Source: Gammaproteobacteria bacterium (GTDB taxonomy: Bacteria > Pseudomonadota > Gammaproteobacteria > Pseudomonadales > Halieaceae). Taken from it: a stretch of 64,000 bases of DNA. Under the pieces are notes generated by a model. It worked only from the letters and a program-made list of their open reading frames with translations. It searched no databases and was not told the origin of the DNA. The translations under genes and the position numbers were made by a program. Positions 20,980 to 29,652 of this stretch are shown here, piece after piece. The stretch lies in NCBI GenBank assembly GCA_024742415.1, contig JANSYN010000008.1, positions 62,001 through 126,000 on the forward strand. The letters are read 5' to 3'. Position 1 is the first letter of the stretch. Each line of letters starts with the position of its first letter.

Positions 20980-21738
20980 ATGTCGACACCATTTACAACA
21001 ACAATCGCCAACGGTATCGCGCAGATGATTCTGGATCATCCGCCGGTAAACGCTTTTGACAGTGCTGGCTGGTTTGCCATTGCCGCCGAAATCGACGCAC
21101 TCGGCGCTAATGAAGATGTGCGTGTGATCGTGATTGCGGCAAATGGCAAGGGATTCTGTGCCGGCGTGGATATCAAGGAGCTGGCGGCAGATGCCTCAAA
21201 GATTGTTGACGTGAACAAAGGCAACTATGAAACCTTTCGTGCGATCCATCGCAATCCCAAACCCGTGATTGTTGCCTTGCACAGTTTTGTGCTCGGCGGT
21301 GGCATTGGTATGGCCGGTGCCGCGGATATTATTGTGTGCTCAGAGTGCGCACGCTTTGGTGTGCCGGAGATCGATCGCGGTGCCATGGGCGGTGGTGCTC
21401 ATTTGCAGCGTATGTTTCCGGTTCAGAAAGTGCGCTACATGTACTTTACCGGTGAGTTCATCGACGCTGCCGAGGCCTATCGCCTCGGAGCAGTGGAGCG
21501 GGTTGTGCCGCGCGATGAACTGCTGTCTGCTGCGTTGGAGATAGCCGAGAAAATTGCTGAGAAATCGCCAGCGATGGTGAAGCTTGCCAAGGAAGCACTG
21601 ACCGGCATTGAAGACGGCAATCTGGAAGACAAGTACCGCTGGGAGCAGGGTTTTACGCTGGAGGCCTACACCATGGGGGATTCGCAGGAGTCGCGCGATG
21701 CCTTTGTGCAAAAGCGTGAAGCGAGTTTCAAGGAGTAG
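20980..21738 (+). CDS. echA20: Enoyl-CoA hydratase-family ring-D hydrolase, EchA20-like
   Basis: A 252-residue crotonase-fold protein. EchA20 (Rv3550) hydrolytically opens steroid ring D in the HIP pathway. The protein has the DHPPVNAFDSAGWF start, the oxyanion-hole segments GFCAGVDIKE and FVLGGGIGMAG, and the C-terminal RWEQGFTLE found in the EchA20 subgroup. The acidic residues of ordinary hydratases are replaced by EIDRGAMGGG, in line with a different reaction. It lies between ipdC and the FadE31-like gene with gaps of one and three bases, so co-transcription is nearly certain. Confidence 0.9.
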   Translation: MSTPFTTTIANGIAQMILDHPPVNAFDSAGWFAIAAEIDALGANEDVRVIVIAANGKGFCAGVDIKELAADASKIVDVNKGNYETFRAIHRNPKPVIVALHSFVLGGGIGMAGAADIIVCSECARFGVPEIDRGAMGGGAHLQRMFPVQKVRYMYFTGEFIDAAEAYRLGAVERVVPRDELLSAALEIAEKIAEKSPAMVKLAKEALTGIEDGNLEDKYRWEQGFTLEAYTMGDSQESRDAFVQKREASFKE

Positions 21739-21741
21739 ATC

Positions 21742-22905
21742 ATGGATTTGTCATACACCAACGAACAAAAGGCGTTCCGCGAGGAGGTGCGCGCCTGGCT
21801 TGCAGACAACGTACCGACTGAGCCTTTGAGCAGTTTTGATACGGAAGAGGGCTTCAGGCAACACCGGCAGTGGGAGGCGCAACTCAACGCGGGCCGTTGG
21901 GGAATGGTGACCTGGCCCGAGGAACTCGGTGGTCGGGGCTGTGACCTGATTGAGTGGCTGATTTTTGAGGAGGAGTATTACAAGGCGCGCGCACCGTTGC
22001 GCGTGAACCAGAATGGAATTTTCCTGCTCGGTCCTACCTTGATGGAATACGGCACTGAAGAACAAAAAGCGCGCATCTTGCCGAAGATGGCCACCGGCGA
22101 CGAAGTGTGGGCGCAGGGCTGGTCGGAACCTAATGCAGGGTCTGATATGGCGGCGATCCGCTCCACCGCACGCCTTGATGGCGACAAGTACATTATCAAC
22201 GGACAAAAGACATGGTCGACGCGTGCTGTGTGGGCCGATTGGTGTTTTGGTATGTTCCGCACGGATCCGGATTCCGAGCGTCATCGTGGCTTGACATTTA
22301 TTCTGGTGCCGTTGAACTCCCCCGGAATTACCGTGCGTCCTATCCCGCAGTTGGATGGGCTCCCCGGGTTTGCCGAAATCTTCTTTGACAACGTCGAGGT
22401 TGCCGTGGATAACCGCCTTGGCGATGAGGGCGCAGGGTGGAGTGTTGCCATGGCAACCGCAGGTTTCGAACGCGGCCTTATGTTGCGTTCACCGGCCCGC
22501 TTTCAGGAAACGGCGCGTCGCCTCGTCGAGTTGTATACCGCCAACTGTGAGTCTGCAGACAGCGATCCCGCAGTCAGGGACGCTGTCATACGGGCCTATC
22601 TCAATGCCGAAAGCTATTGCCTGACGACTTATCAAACAGCGTGTCGGTTGAACAAGGGCGGCAAGATTGGTGCCGAGTCCTCGACCAATAAAATATTCTG
22701 GTCAGAGTTGGACTACAACATGCACGCCACGGCAATGAGTATCCTGGCGGCTCGTGCGGAGCTATTGCCCCATGCCCCGGACGCTCACGGTGTGGGCGCA
22801 TGGCTGGACGGCTGGTTGTTTTCCCAGTCTGGCCCAATTTATGCCGGTACCAATGAAGTGCAGCGCAACATCATTGCCGAGCGCATGCTCGGAATGCCGC
22901 GGTAA
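21742..22905 (+). CDS. Acyl-CoA dehydrogenase alpha-type subunit, FadE31-like
   Basis: A 387-residue flavoprotein of the acyl-CoA dehydrogenase family: QGWSEPNAGSDMA and NGQKTWSTRA are the FAD/substrate motifs, and TNEVQRNIIAERMLGMPR the C-terminal FAD-contact helix. The canonical medium-chain catalytic Glu position reads IYAGT rather than IYEGT. Steroid-type dehydrogenases work as alpha2-beta2 heterotetramers, and a shorter partner lies 108 bases downstream. By order and size the pair resembles FadE31/FadE32 of M. tuberculosis, which act late in HIP degradation. Assignment to a particular step is inference. Confidence 0.82.
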   Translation: MDLSYTNEQKAFREEVRAWLADNVPTEPLSSFDTEEGFRQHRQWEAQLNAGRWGMVTWPEELGGRGCDLIEWLIFEEEYYKARAPLRVNQNGIFLLGPTLMEYGTEEQKARILPKMATGDEVWAQGWSEPNAGSDMAAIRSTARLDGDKYIINGQKTWSTRAVWADWCFGMFRTDPDSERHRGLTFILVPLNSPGITVRPIPQLDGLPGFAEIFFDNVEVAVDNRLGDEGAGWSVAMATAGFERGLMLRSPARFQETARRLVELYTANCESADSDPAVRDAVIRAYLNAESYCLTTYQTACRLNKGGKIGAESSTNKIFWSELDYNMHATAMSILAARAELLPHAPDAHGVGAWLDGWLFSQSGPIYAGTNEVQRNIIAERMLGMPR

Positions 22906-23013
22906 TGCAGGTGCCGCGGTCAGGTGTGAGTTGCCGCGGGCATCAGACGAAGACTTTGCCGCTGGCTCCACAGCGCGCGGCGCAAGGCGTGTGTAAATCA
23001 AGAGAATGCAGTT

Positions 23014-24060
23014 ATGGATTTTACGTTTACTGAAGATCAGCTCCTTTTCCAGGAATCCGTTCGTGATTTTCTGGTGAATGAGATAACGCCGGAACGTATT
23101 CGCCGCAGTTGGGAGTCAGACTCGGGGCGCGATCCTGAGCTGTGGTCGCAGCTTGCCGAGCTGGGCCTCACCGGCATGACGGTCCCGGAAGCGTGCGGCG
23201 GCCTGGGGATGAGCGAAGTCGACTTCGTGCTGCTTGCACAGGAGTGTGGCTACGTGGCGTTGCCAGAGCCCCTGGTACATAGCACATTGGTTTCTGTACC
23301 TTTGCTGCTTGAATTGGGTGGTGAGTTGGCGGCTCAGTGGTTGCCCCTGATTGCAAGTGGTGAGGCAAAAGTGGTGGTCGGTCTTGAACAAAACCACTGG
23401 GTCGAGGACGCGCACATAGCGGATCTTCTCCTTCTGCAGCGCGGCGGCAATCTCGTTGCGGCAACGCCCGGGGAAGTGAACCTGCGCCATAACGAGTCAG
23501 TCGACCCTTCACGCAAACTCTTTTTTGTTGAAGTCGGTGCCAACGCACAGGTGGTTGCCAGTGGCGCAACTGCGAGCAAGCTCATCGAGAGCGCCATGAA
23601 TCGCGGCGCACTGGGTGCCGCTGCGCAGGCATTGGGCCTTGCTCAGCGCATGGTTGATCTGTCGGTGCAGTACACCAGTGAACGACACCAGTTTGGTAAG
23701 GCCATCGGGAGCTTTCAGGCGGTCAAACACCATATGGCCAATGTGGCAGTGAGCCTGGAGTATGCCAAGGCGCCGGTATACCGCGCTGCTTATGCCATCG
23801 CTCATGCGCAGGATATTGCGTGGCATGCAGTTTCCCATGGCAAGTTTGCCGCCTGTGAAGCGGCGAACCTGGCAGCGAAGAACTGCATTCAGGTGCATGG
23901 CGCGATGGGTTACACCTGGGAGGTCGACCTACACATATTCATGAAAAAGGCGTGGGCGCTAGCCAATACCTGGGGTGATGCAGGTTTTCACAAGGCGCGT
24001 ATTGCCCAGCGTATATTTGCGCCCGGTGCCGCCCTGGGTGCGGATGCCACTTTTGCCTGA
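23014..24060 (+). CDS. Acyl-CoA dehydrogenase beta-type subunit, FadE32-like
   Basis: A 348-residue acyl-CoA dehydrogenase relative. It opens with MDFTFTEDQLLFQESVRDFL and has RHQFGKAIGSFQAVKHHMA and IQVHGAMGYTWEVDLHIFMK, typical of the C-terminal four-helix domain. It is about 40 residues shorter than its upstream partner and its central beta domain lacks the clear GSD motif, as is common for the beta subunits of steroid-type heterotetramers. The pair should bind only one or two FAD per tetramer half. A separate house-keeping dehydrogenase would normally be longer and complete. Confidence 0.8.
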   Translation: MDFTFTEDQLLFQESVRDFLVNEITPERIRRSWESDSGRDPELWSQLAELGLTGMTVPEACGGLGMSEVDFVLLAQECGYVALPEPLVHSTLVSVPLLLELGGELAAQWLPLIASGEAKVVVGLEQNHWVEDAHIADLLLLQRGGNLVAATPGEVNLRHNESVDPSRKLFFVEVGANAQVVASGATASKLIESAMNRGALGAAAQALGLAQRMVDLSVQYTSERHQFGKAIGSFQAVKHHMANVAVSLEYAKAPVYRAAYAIAHAQDIAWHAVSHGKFAACEAANLAAKNCIQVHGAMGYTWEVDLHIFMKKAWALANTWGDAGFHKARIAQRIFAPGAALGADATFA

Positions 24061-24109
24061 GCCGCTTCGACCAGCGTAATTCAAACTTGAGAACAAGAGG
24101 AACCACACC

Positions 24110-25258
24110 ATGCCAGAAGCCTTTATTGTAGATGCAGTGCGCTCACCCACAGGACGTCGTAAGGGTGGCTTGGCGGATGTGCATGCAGCCGATCTTGGTG
24201 CGCATGTGCTCAAGACCCTGGTGGACCGCAACAATATCCCCGACGACGAATACGATGATGTGATGTTCGGCTGCGTGGACACCATTGGCCCACTGGCCGG
24301 TGACATCGCACGCACCTGTTGGCTGGCAGCAGGGTTGTCCGACCTGGTTCCCGGTACCACGATTGATCGTCAATGCGGTTCTTCTCAGCAGTCTGTGCAC
24401 TTTGCCGCGCAGGCGATCATGGCGGGTGTCAATGACGTTGTGATTGCCGGTGGCGTGCAGACCATGACACAAATCCCGATTTCCTCTGCCATGATTGCGG
24501 CGCAGCCGATGGGCTTCCCTGATCCATTCTCCGGCAGCCAGGGTTGGGTCGCCCGCTATGGCGCTACGCCACCTTCACAGTTTACGTCTGCGCAAATGAT
24601 TGCGGACAAGTGGAATCTCTCGCGCGAGGACATGGAGGCGTTTGCGCTGCAGTCCCATTCACGTGCGCTTGCGGCGATTGCAGAGGGTCGCTTCGACAGG
24701 GAAATTGCCCCGTTGAATGGCGTTGAGATGGATGAAACCCCGCGCAACACCTCAATGGAGAAAATGGCAGAACTCGAGCCCCTTGCTGAAGGCGGTACGA
24801 TCACGGCCGCCGTGTCCAGCCAGACCTGCGACGGATCATCTGCCATGTTGATCGTCTCCGAGGAAGCATTGAAACGCTATAACCTGACGCCACGGGCGAG
24901 GATCGTGCACATGAGTGTACGTGCAGATGACCCGATATGGATGCTGACCGCGCCCATTCCTGCAACGGAATACGCGATGAAAAGGTCCGGTATGACGCTG
25001 CAGGATATAGACCTGGTCGAAATCAACGAAGCATTTGCCTCGGTGCCCATGGCCTGGTTGGCAGAAACCGGCTACCCGATCGAGAAAACCAATGTGAACG
25101 GCGGCGCTATCGCATTGGGTCATCCCCTGGGCGCTACCGGTACCAAGCTGATGACGACATTACTGCATGAGCTGGAACGCAGTGGTGGCAAGTATGGCTT
25201 GCAAACCATGTGTGAGGGCGGCGGTCAGGCTAACGTGACGATTATCGAGCGCCTGTAG
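24110..25258 (+). CDS. fadA6: Steroid-catabolic thiolase, FadA6-like
   Basis: A 382-residue thiolase that cleaves a beta-ketoacyl-CoA with free CoA. The catalytic residues are visible: nucleophile Cys89 in DRQCGSS, His338 in GHPLGATG and Cys368 in MCEGGG. Segments such as GDIARTCWLAAG, ISSAMIAAQPMGF, KWNLSREDMEAF and YGLQTMCEGGGQANVTIIER match FadA6 (Rv3556c) as I recall it. It lies between the FadE31/32-like genes and an SDR on the same strand. A second thiolase ends the operon, so the two probably serve different chain-shortening steps. Confidence 0.88.
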   Translation: MPEAFIVDAVRSPTGRRKGGLADVHAADLGAHVLKTLVDRNNIPDDEYDDVMFGCVDTIGPLAGDIARTCWLAAGLSDLVPGTTIDRQCGSSQQSVHFAAQAIMAGVNDVVIAGGVQTMTQIPISSAMIAAQPMGFPDPFSGSQGWVARYGATPPSQFTSAQMIADKWNLSREDMEAFALQSHSRALAAIAEGRFDREIAPLNGVEMDETPRNTSMEKMAELEPLAEGGTITAAVSSQTCDGSSAMLIVSEEALKRYNLTPRARIVHMSVRADDPIWMLTAPIPATEYAMKRSGMTLQDIDLVEINEAFASVPMAWLAETGYPIEKTNVNGGAIALGHPLGATGTKLMTTLLHELERSGGKYGLQTMCEGGGQANVTIIERL

Positions 25259-25306
25259 TTCGGGCGTCAGTAACCACGCAACGCAGACAATAGAGGTGCA
25301 TAACTA

Positions 25307-26194
25307 ATGAGTGGAATTCTTGAAGGGCGAGTAGCGATTATCACCGGCGCCGGCGGCGGACTGGGTGCGGCCCATGCACGCGTGTTTGCCAGCGAAGGCT
25401 GCGCCGTCGTGGTCAATGATATCAACACTGATGCGGCACAATCGGTGGTCGATGAGATCACAGCGGCAGGCGGCAGGGCGGTAGTCAACAGCTCGGACAT
25501 CACTAATTATGATGACAGCCTCAATGCGGTGAAGCAGGCGATTGATGCGTTCGGCGATTTACACATTGTGTTGAACAATGCCGGTATCAATCGTGACCGC
25601 ATGTTCGCCTCAATGACCGAGCAGGAATGGGATGCGATCATGGCGGTTCATCTCAAGGGACACTTCTGTATCTCGTCACATGCAGTTCACTACTGGCGCG
25701 GTCGTTCCAAGGAGGGGCTGGCGGTTGACGCACGTATTCTCAACACCACCTCAGGCGCTGGTTTACAGGGTTCGATCGGGCAGTCCAACTATGCGGCTGC
25801 CAAGGCTGGCATCGCAGCACTGACGCTAAACCAGGCGGCGGAGCTTGCGCGCTATGGCATTACAGCAAACGCCATGGCGCCATCTGCGCGCACCGGCATG
25901 ACCACAGCGGTACCAGAGATGGCGGAGCGAATGAAAAAACCTGAGGATGGGAGTTTTGACCATTTCGCGCCTGAAAACGTGTCCAATGTTATGGCCTGGC
26001 TTGCATCTGCAGCCGCCGCGCACGTGACCGGCCGCGTCCTTGAAACTGAAGGTGGACGCATCTGTATATGTGACGGTTGGCGTACCACTGACGGTGTCGA
26101 TCGCGGCGCTGCCTGGGCGCCAGCGGAGGTTGGCGAGGCGATGCAGCAGTTACTGGATAAAGAGGTCCCCGCGCAAAAGGTCTGGGGCACATAG
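25307..26194 (+). CDS. Short-chain dehydrogenase/reductase, Rv3548c-like
   Basis: A 295-residue SDR with the cofactor motif TGAGGGLG near residue 15, LNNAGINRDRM, and the catalytic YAAAK preceded by NTTSGAGLQGS. The C-terminal extension (after about residue 235: GRVLETEGGRICICDGW...) is long for a classical SDR and is shared with the actinobacterial steroid-cluster protein Rv3548c, as is VDARILNTTSGAGLQGS. It may act as a hydroxyacyl-CoA dehydrogenase for a beta-oxidation step on the steroid side chain or HIP ring. The substrate is not certain. It sits between fadA6 and the IpdE pair with gaps of about 45 bases. Confidence 0.83.
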   Translation: MSGILEGRVAIITGAGGGLGAAHARVFASEGCAVVVNDINTDAAQSVVDEITAAGGRAVVNSSDITNYDDSLNAVKQAIDAFGDLHIVLNNAGINRDRMFASMTEQEWDAIMAVHLKGHFCISSHAVHYWRGRSKEGLAVDARILNTTSGAGLQGSIGQSNYAAAKAGIAALTLNQAAELARYGITANAMAPSARTGMTTAVPEMAERMKKPEDGSFDHFAPENVSNVMAWLASAAAAHVTGRVLETEGGRICICDGWRTTDGVDRGAAWAPAEVGEAMQQLLDKEVPAQKVWGT

Positions 26195-26235
26195 TCGATG
26201 CAGGTATATAGCTCAACCAGCTGACCGGAGAAATC

Positions 26236-27387
26236 ATGGAGTTCGCGTTTACCCAGGAGCAGGAAATGATCCGCGACACAGCGGCATCCTTCCTCGCACA
26301 AGTGTCGGACAGCGCCGCCGTGCGCGCTGCAATGGCAACTGAAACAGGTTATGACCCCGCGCTGTGGTCACGCATTTGCACGCAGATGTACTGGCAGGCA
26401 ATCCACGTACCAGAGGCCTATGGCGGCATGGGGCTGGGTTACGTTGAAGTCGTGGCGATGATGGAGCAGATGGGTAAACACTTATTGTGCTCCCCCTTCT
26501 TCTCCACCGTGTGCATGGGTGTCAACGCGCTGCTCATTGCTGCAAATGATGAGCAGAAGGCACAGTGGTTACCGACGATTTGCGAGGGCAATACAACGGC
26601 CACGTTGGCATTTAACGGTGGCGTGAATCGTTGGGACACCACCGCAGTGACGGCGACCTGGCGCAAAGAGGGCGACAATATTGTGCTCAATGGCAGTTAT
26701 CGCTACGTGATCGATGGGCACACTGCTGATTTGCTCATCGTGGCAGCTCGGCAAGAGGGCGAGAGTTCAGACATTGCGCTGTTTGTCTTGCCCGCCCAAA
26801 CGCCCGGCGTAACCCGCGCATGGCTGCCGACTATGGATCAGGCGCGCAGGCAGGCTTCCATAGCATTACAGGAAGTCACTGTAGAAACGGCCGCGATGCT
26901 CTCAGGAGCAGATTCTGGCAACGCGGCTTTGACGCGTATCGTGGATCTGGCGGCTATCGCGCTGGCTGCTGAGCAAGTTGGCGGCAGCCAGCAGATGCTC
27001 GATGCCACGGTCGCCTACACCTCCGAGCGGGTGCAGTTTAATCGTACGATTGCCAGCTATCAGGCGGTCAAACACAAAGCTGCCGACATGATGCTGCAGG
27101 TTGAAGTGGCGCGCTCGGCCGTCTATTACGCAGCCTGTGTTGCGCAGGAGGCTCTGAGCGGCTCGACACTGGGTGCGGAACTGCCCGAAGCCGCCAGCGT
27201 GGCAAAATCCTATTGTTCTGACGCCTACTTTGCAGTTGCCGGCGATGCCCTGCAGCTGTTCGGTGGCGTTGGTTTTACCTGGGAGTACGACGTTCACCTG
27301 TATTTCAAGCGTGCCAAGTCGTCGGAACACATGCTCGGCAATGGCGCGTACCATCGTGAGCGTCTCGCTGCGATGTTGTTGGATTAG
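26236..27387 (+). CDS. Acyl-CoA dehydrogenase beta subunit, IpdE2-like
   Basis: A 383-residue acyl-CoA dehydrogenase with the usual three domains (MEFAFTQEQEMIRDTAASFL at the start; RVQFNRTIASYQAVKHKAAD and GGVGFTWEYDVHLYFKRAK near the end). Its active-site regions are poorly conserved, fitting the beta subunit of a heterotetramer. The IpdE1-like gene starts 21 bases downstream. In mycobacteria IpdE1/IpdE2 (FadE30/FadE33) dehydrogenate 5-hydroxy-HIP-CoA, and published work notes that in proteobacteria the two genes are adjacent, as here. The specific name is therefore based on neighbour plus subunit type. Confidence 0.8.
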   Translation: MEFAFTQEQEMIRDTAASFLAQVSDSAAVRAAMATETGYDPALWSRICTQMYWQAIHVPEAYGGMGLGYVEVVAMMEQMGKHLLCSPFFSTVCMGVNALLIAANDEQKAQWLPTICEGNTTATLAFNGGVNRWDTTAVTATWRKEGDNIVLNGSYRYVIDGHTADLLIVAARQEGESSDIALFVLPAQTPGVTRAWLPTMDQARRQASIALQEVTVETAAMLSGADSGNAALTRIVDLAAIALAAEQVGGSQQMLDATVAYTSERVQFNRTIASYQAVKHKAADMMLQVEVARSAVYYAACVAQEALSGSTLGAELPEAASVAKSYCSDAYFAVAGDALQLFGGVGFTWEYDVHLYFKRAKSSEHMLGNGAYHRERLAAMLLD

Positions 27388-27408
27388 CAAGCCGGGCGGG
27401 AGTCAGCT

Positions 27409-28608
27409 ATGAAGTTAAGTTTTAGCGCGGAAGATGAGCAGTTTCGGCAGGAAGTGGCCTCCTGGCTGCGCGATAACCTGAGCGGGGAATTCGAGAAGCT
27501 CAAGGGGCGCGGTGGCCCCGGCGATGAGCATAGTTTTCCACAGGAGCGCAAAGTTTGGGAGCAGAAGCTCGCGCAAGGCAAGTGGACCTGCGTGGGTTGG
27601 CCACAGGCTTATGGTGGCCGTGGCTGCAGCATTGAGCAGCAAGTCATCTTTTTTGAGGAGTACGCCCGGGCGCGCGCGCCCGGCCGTATGGGCCATATTG
27701 GTGAAGGGCTGACCGGCCCCACGCTGATCGCCTACGGTACCCAGGCTCAGCGCGACAAATACCTGCCTGGCATACTCGATGGAACGCAGTTCTGGTGTCA
27801 GGGGTATTCGGAGCCCGGTGCCGGTTCTGACCTGGCAAACGTAAAAACCAGGGCCGCGTTTGACCAAGCCAGTGGCAAGTGGCGAATCAACGGTCAAAAG
27901 GTGTGGACGTCACTGGCTCATGAGTCGGACTATTGCTTTGTGATAGCTCGCACTGACCCTGGATCTGTCGGCCATAAGGGCCTGGGTTTCTTTCTGGTCG
28001 AGATGGACCAGCCCGGTATCCAGGTGAGGCCCATTGAGCAGATTACTGGAACGTCGGAATTCAATGAGGTGTTCTTTGATGACGCAGAGTGTTCGTCAGA
28101 GGATATCGTAGGCGAGCCCGGTGAAGGCTGGAAAGTCGCCATGGGCTTACTCGGTTTCGAGCGCGGTGTTTCGACTCTTGGCCAGCAGATGCTTTTCCAG
28201 AATGAATTTGACGAGGTGGTACGTCTGGCAAGAAGTAACGGTGCGGCGTCTGATCCGGTCATTCGCCAGCGTATCGCCAGGGCACACACTGAGCTGAAGA
28301 TCATGCGCTACAACTCCATGCGTATGCTCTCGGGCCAGAGCACCGGCGACGGTTCCTTGCAAAAGGAAGCGCTTATATACAAGCTGTTCTGGGCGACATG
28401 GCACCGCAGTCTGGGTGAGTTGGCGATGGACGTGATGGGTCCAGAGTGTGAAATTCTCGACGCCCCGCCTTATGCATTGAATCGCTTGCAGTCGATGTAC
28501 CTGTTCGTGCGCGCTGACACTATCTACGGCGGCACCAACCAGATTCAGCGCAATATTATTGCCGAGCGCGGTCTGGGCATGCCGAAGGAACCGCGTGGCA
28601 CGCTGTAA
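27409..28608 (+). CDS. Acyl-CoA dehydrogenase alpha subunit, IpdE1 (FadE30)-like
   Basis: A 399-residue flavoprotein. It has GGPGDEHSFPQERKVWEQ, WCQGYSEPGAGSDLA, NGQKVWTSLAHES, QITGTSEFNEVFFDD and RADTIYGGTNQIQRNII, a pattern I recall closely from M. tuberculosis FadE30 (Rv3560c), now IpdE1. With IpdE2 it should introduce the first double bond into the propionyl side chain of 5-hydroxy-HIP-CoA. The canonical catalytic-Glu site reads IYGGT. It is followed after 104 bases by ipdF, matching the neighbourhood of Rv3559c-Rv3560c in mycobacteria. Confidence 0.88.
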   Translation: MKLSFSAEDEQFRQEVASWLRDNLSGEFEKLKGRGGPGDEHSFPQERKVWEQKLAQGKWTCVGWPQAYGGRGCSIEQQVIFFEEYARARAPGRMGHIGEGLTGPTLIAYGTQAQRDKYLPGILDGTQFWCQGYSEPGAGSDLANVKTRAAFDQASGKWRINGQKVWTSLAHESDYCFVIARTDPGSVGHKGLGFFLVEMDQPGIQVRPIEQITGTSEFNEVFFDDAECSSEDIVGEPGEGWKVAMGLLGFERGVSTLGQQMLFQNEFDEVVRLARSNGAASDPVIRQRIARAHTELKIMRYNSMRMLSGQSTGDGSLQKEALIYKLFWATWHRSLGELAMDVMGPECEILDAPPYALNRLQSMYLFVRADTIYGGTNQIQRNIIAERGLGMPKEPRGTL

Positions 28609-28712
28609 GACCGTTACCTTAGCGTAAGTGCGCCCGCGCACTTGCAGTAGGGTAGACGCCAAAACGCAAACCTGCTGTGAAACCCTGAAGAATCATCTTG
28701 AGTGAAGGAACT

Positions 28713-29504
28713 ATGGATCTGAAAAACCCTGAGTATGTGAAAAGCCATGGCTTGATGGAAGGCCGGTCGGTGTTGGTGACAGCAGCGGCAGGTGCGGGCA
28801 TCGGCTTTGCCGCGGCAACGCGCGCCGCTGAAGAGGGTGCGCGCGCTATTGTCATCAGCGACATTCATGAGGGTCGGCTCGACAGCGCCGTGCAGAAGCT
28901 CAAGCACGAAACTGGACTAGAGCAGGTTTTCGGGAAAATCGCTAACGTGGCAGAAGAGCCCGACGTGCAGGCGCTAATCGACTTTGCACAGGAAAAAATC
29001 GGTGGTGTCGACGTGCTGATCAACAACGCGGGTCTTGGAACATCAAAACTGCTGATTGAGATGGAGGACGACGAATGGCATCGCGTCATTGACGTTACCC
29101 TCAATGGTACGATGCGGATGACCCGCTACATGATGAAGGTCATGAAAGCCCGCGGACAGGGCGGAGTCATCGTTAACAATGCCTCGGTGCTCGGTTGGCG
29201 GGCGCAAAAGGAACAGGCGCATTATGCTGCGGCCAAAGCCGGTGTTATGGCACTAACGCGCTGTGCTGCGCTTGAGGCGGCCGAGTTTAACGTGCGCATC
29301 AATGCGGTATCGCCGTCAATTGTTTTGCATCCCATGCTGAGGAAGTCTGCCTCACAGGAGCTGCTCGAAGAGTTGGAGTCCAGGGAAGCCTATGGGCGTG
29401 CAGCGGAGGCTTGGGAAGTCGCCAACGTCATGATGTTTCTGGCCTCGGATTATGCCAGCTACATGACAGGTGAAAGCCTGTCGGTTTCCAGTCAGCGCGG
29501 TTAG
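28713..29504 (+). CDS. ipdF: Short-chain dehydrogenase IpdF
   Basis: A 263-residue SDR. It shows a TAAAGAGIG cofactor motif, INNAGLG, and NNASVLGWRAQKEQAHYAAAK with the catalytic Tyr and Lys; the ending FLASDYASYMTGESLSVSSQ is shared with Rv3559c (IpdF) as I recall it. In mycobacteria this enzyme acts on the 5-hydroxy/5-keto group of the HIP-derived bicyclic CoA ester, together with IpdC. I chose the ATG at 28713 because GAAGGA precedes it at ideal spacing; a TTG five codons upstream is possible. About 150 bases separate it from the final thiolase. Confidence 0.9.
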   Translation: MDLKNPEYVKSHGLMEGRSVLVTAAAGAGIGFAAATRAAEEGARAIVISDIHEGRLDSAVQKLKHETGLEQVFGKIANVAEEPDVQALIDFAQEKIGGVDVLINNAGLGTSKLLIEMEDDEWHRVIDVTLNGTMRMTRYMMKVMKARGQGGVIVNNASVLGWRAQKEQAHYAAAKAGVMALTRCAALEAAEFNVRINAVSPSIVLHPMLRKSASQELLEELESREAYGRAAEAWEVANVMMFLASDYASYMTGESLSVSSQRG

Positions 29505-29652
29505 CACGATCAGTCCAGTGGAGTGATGACAGTTGCCATAACGCTGAGCATGAAGAGCCATTAAACGCAGCGCTTTGTCATTTCGATGTAGAGGCGATTC
29601 GCACTGTCCACCCATGGATGTGGCAGGCAACACAGGATAAAGGAGAGAGACT

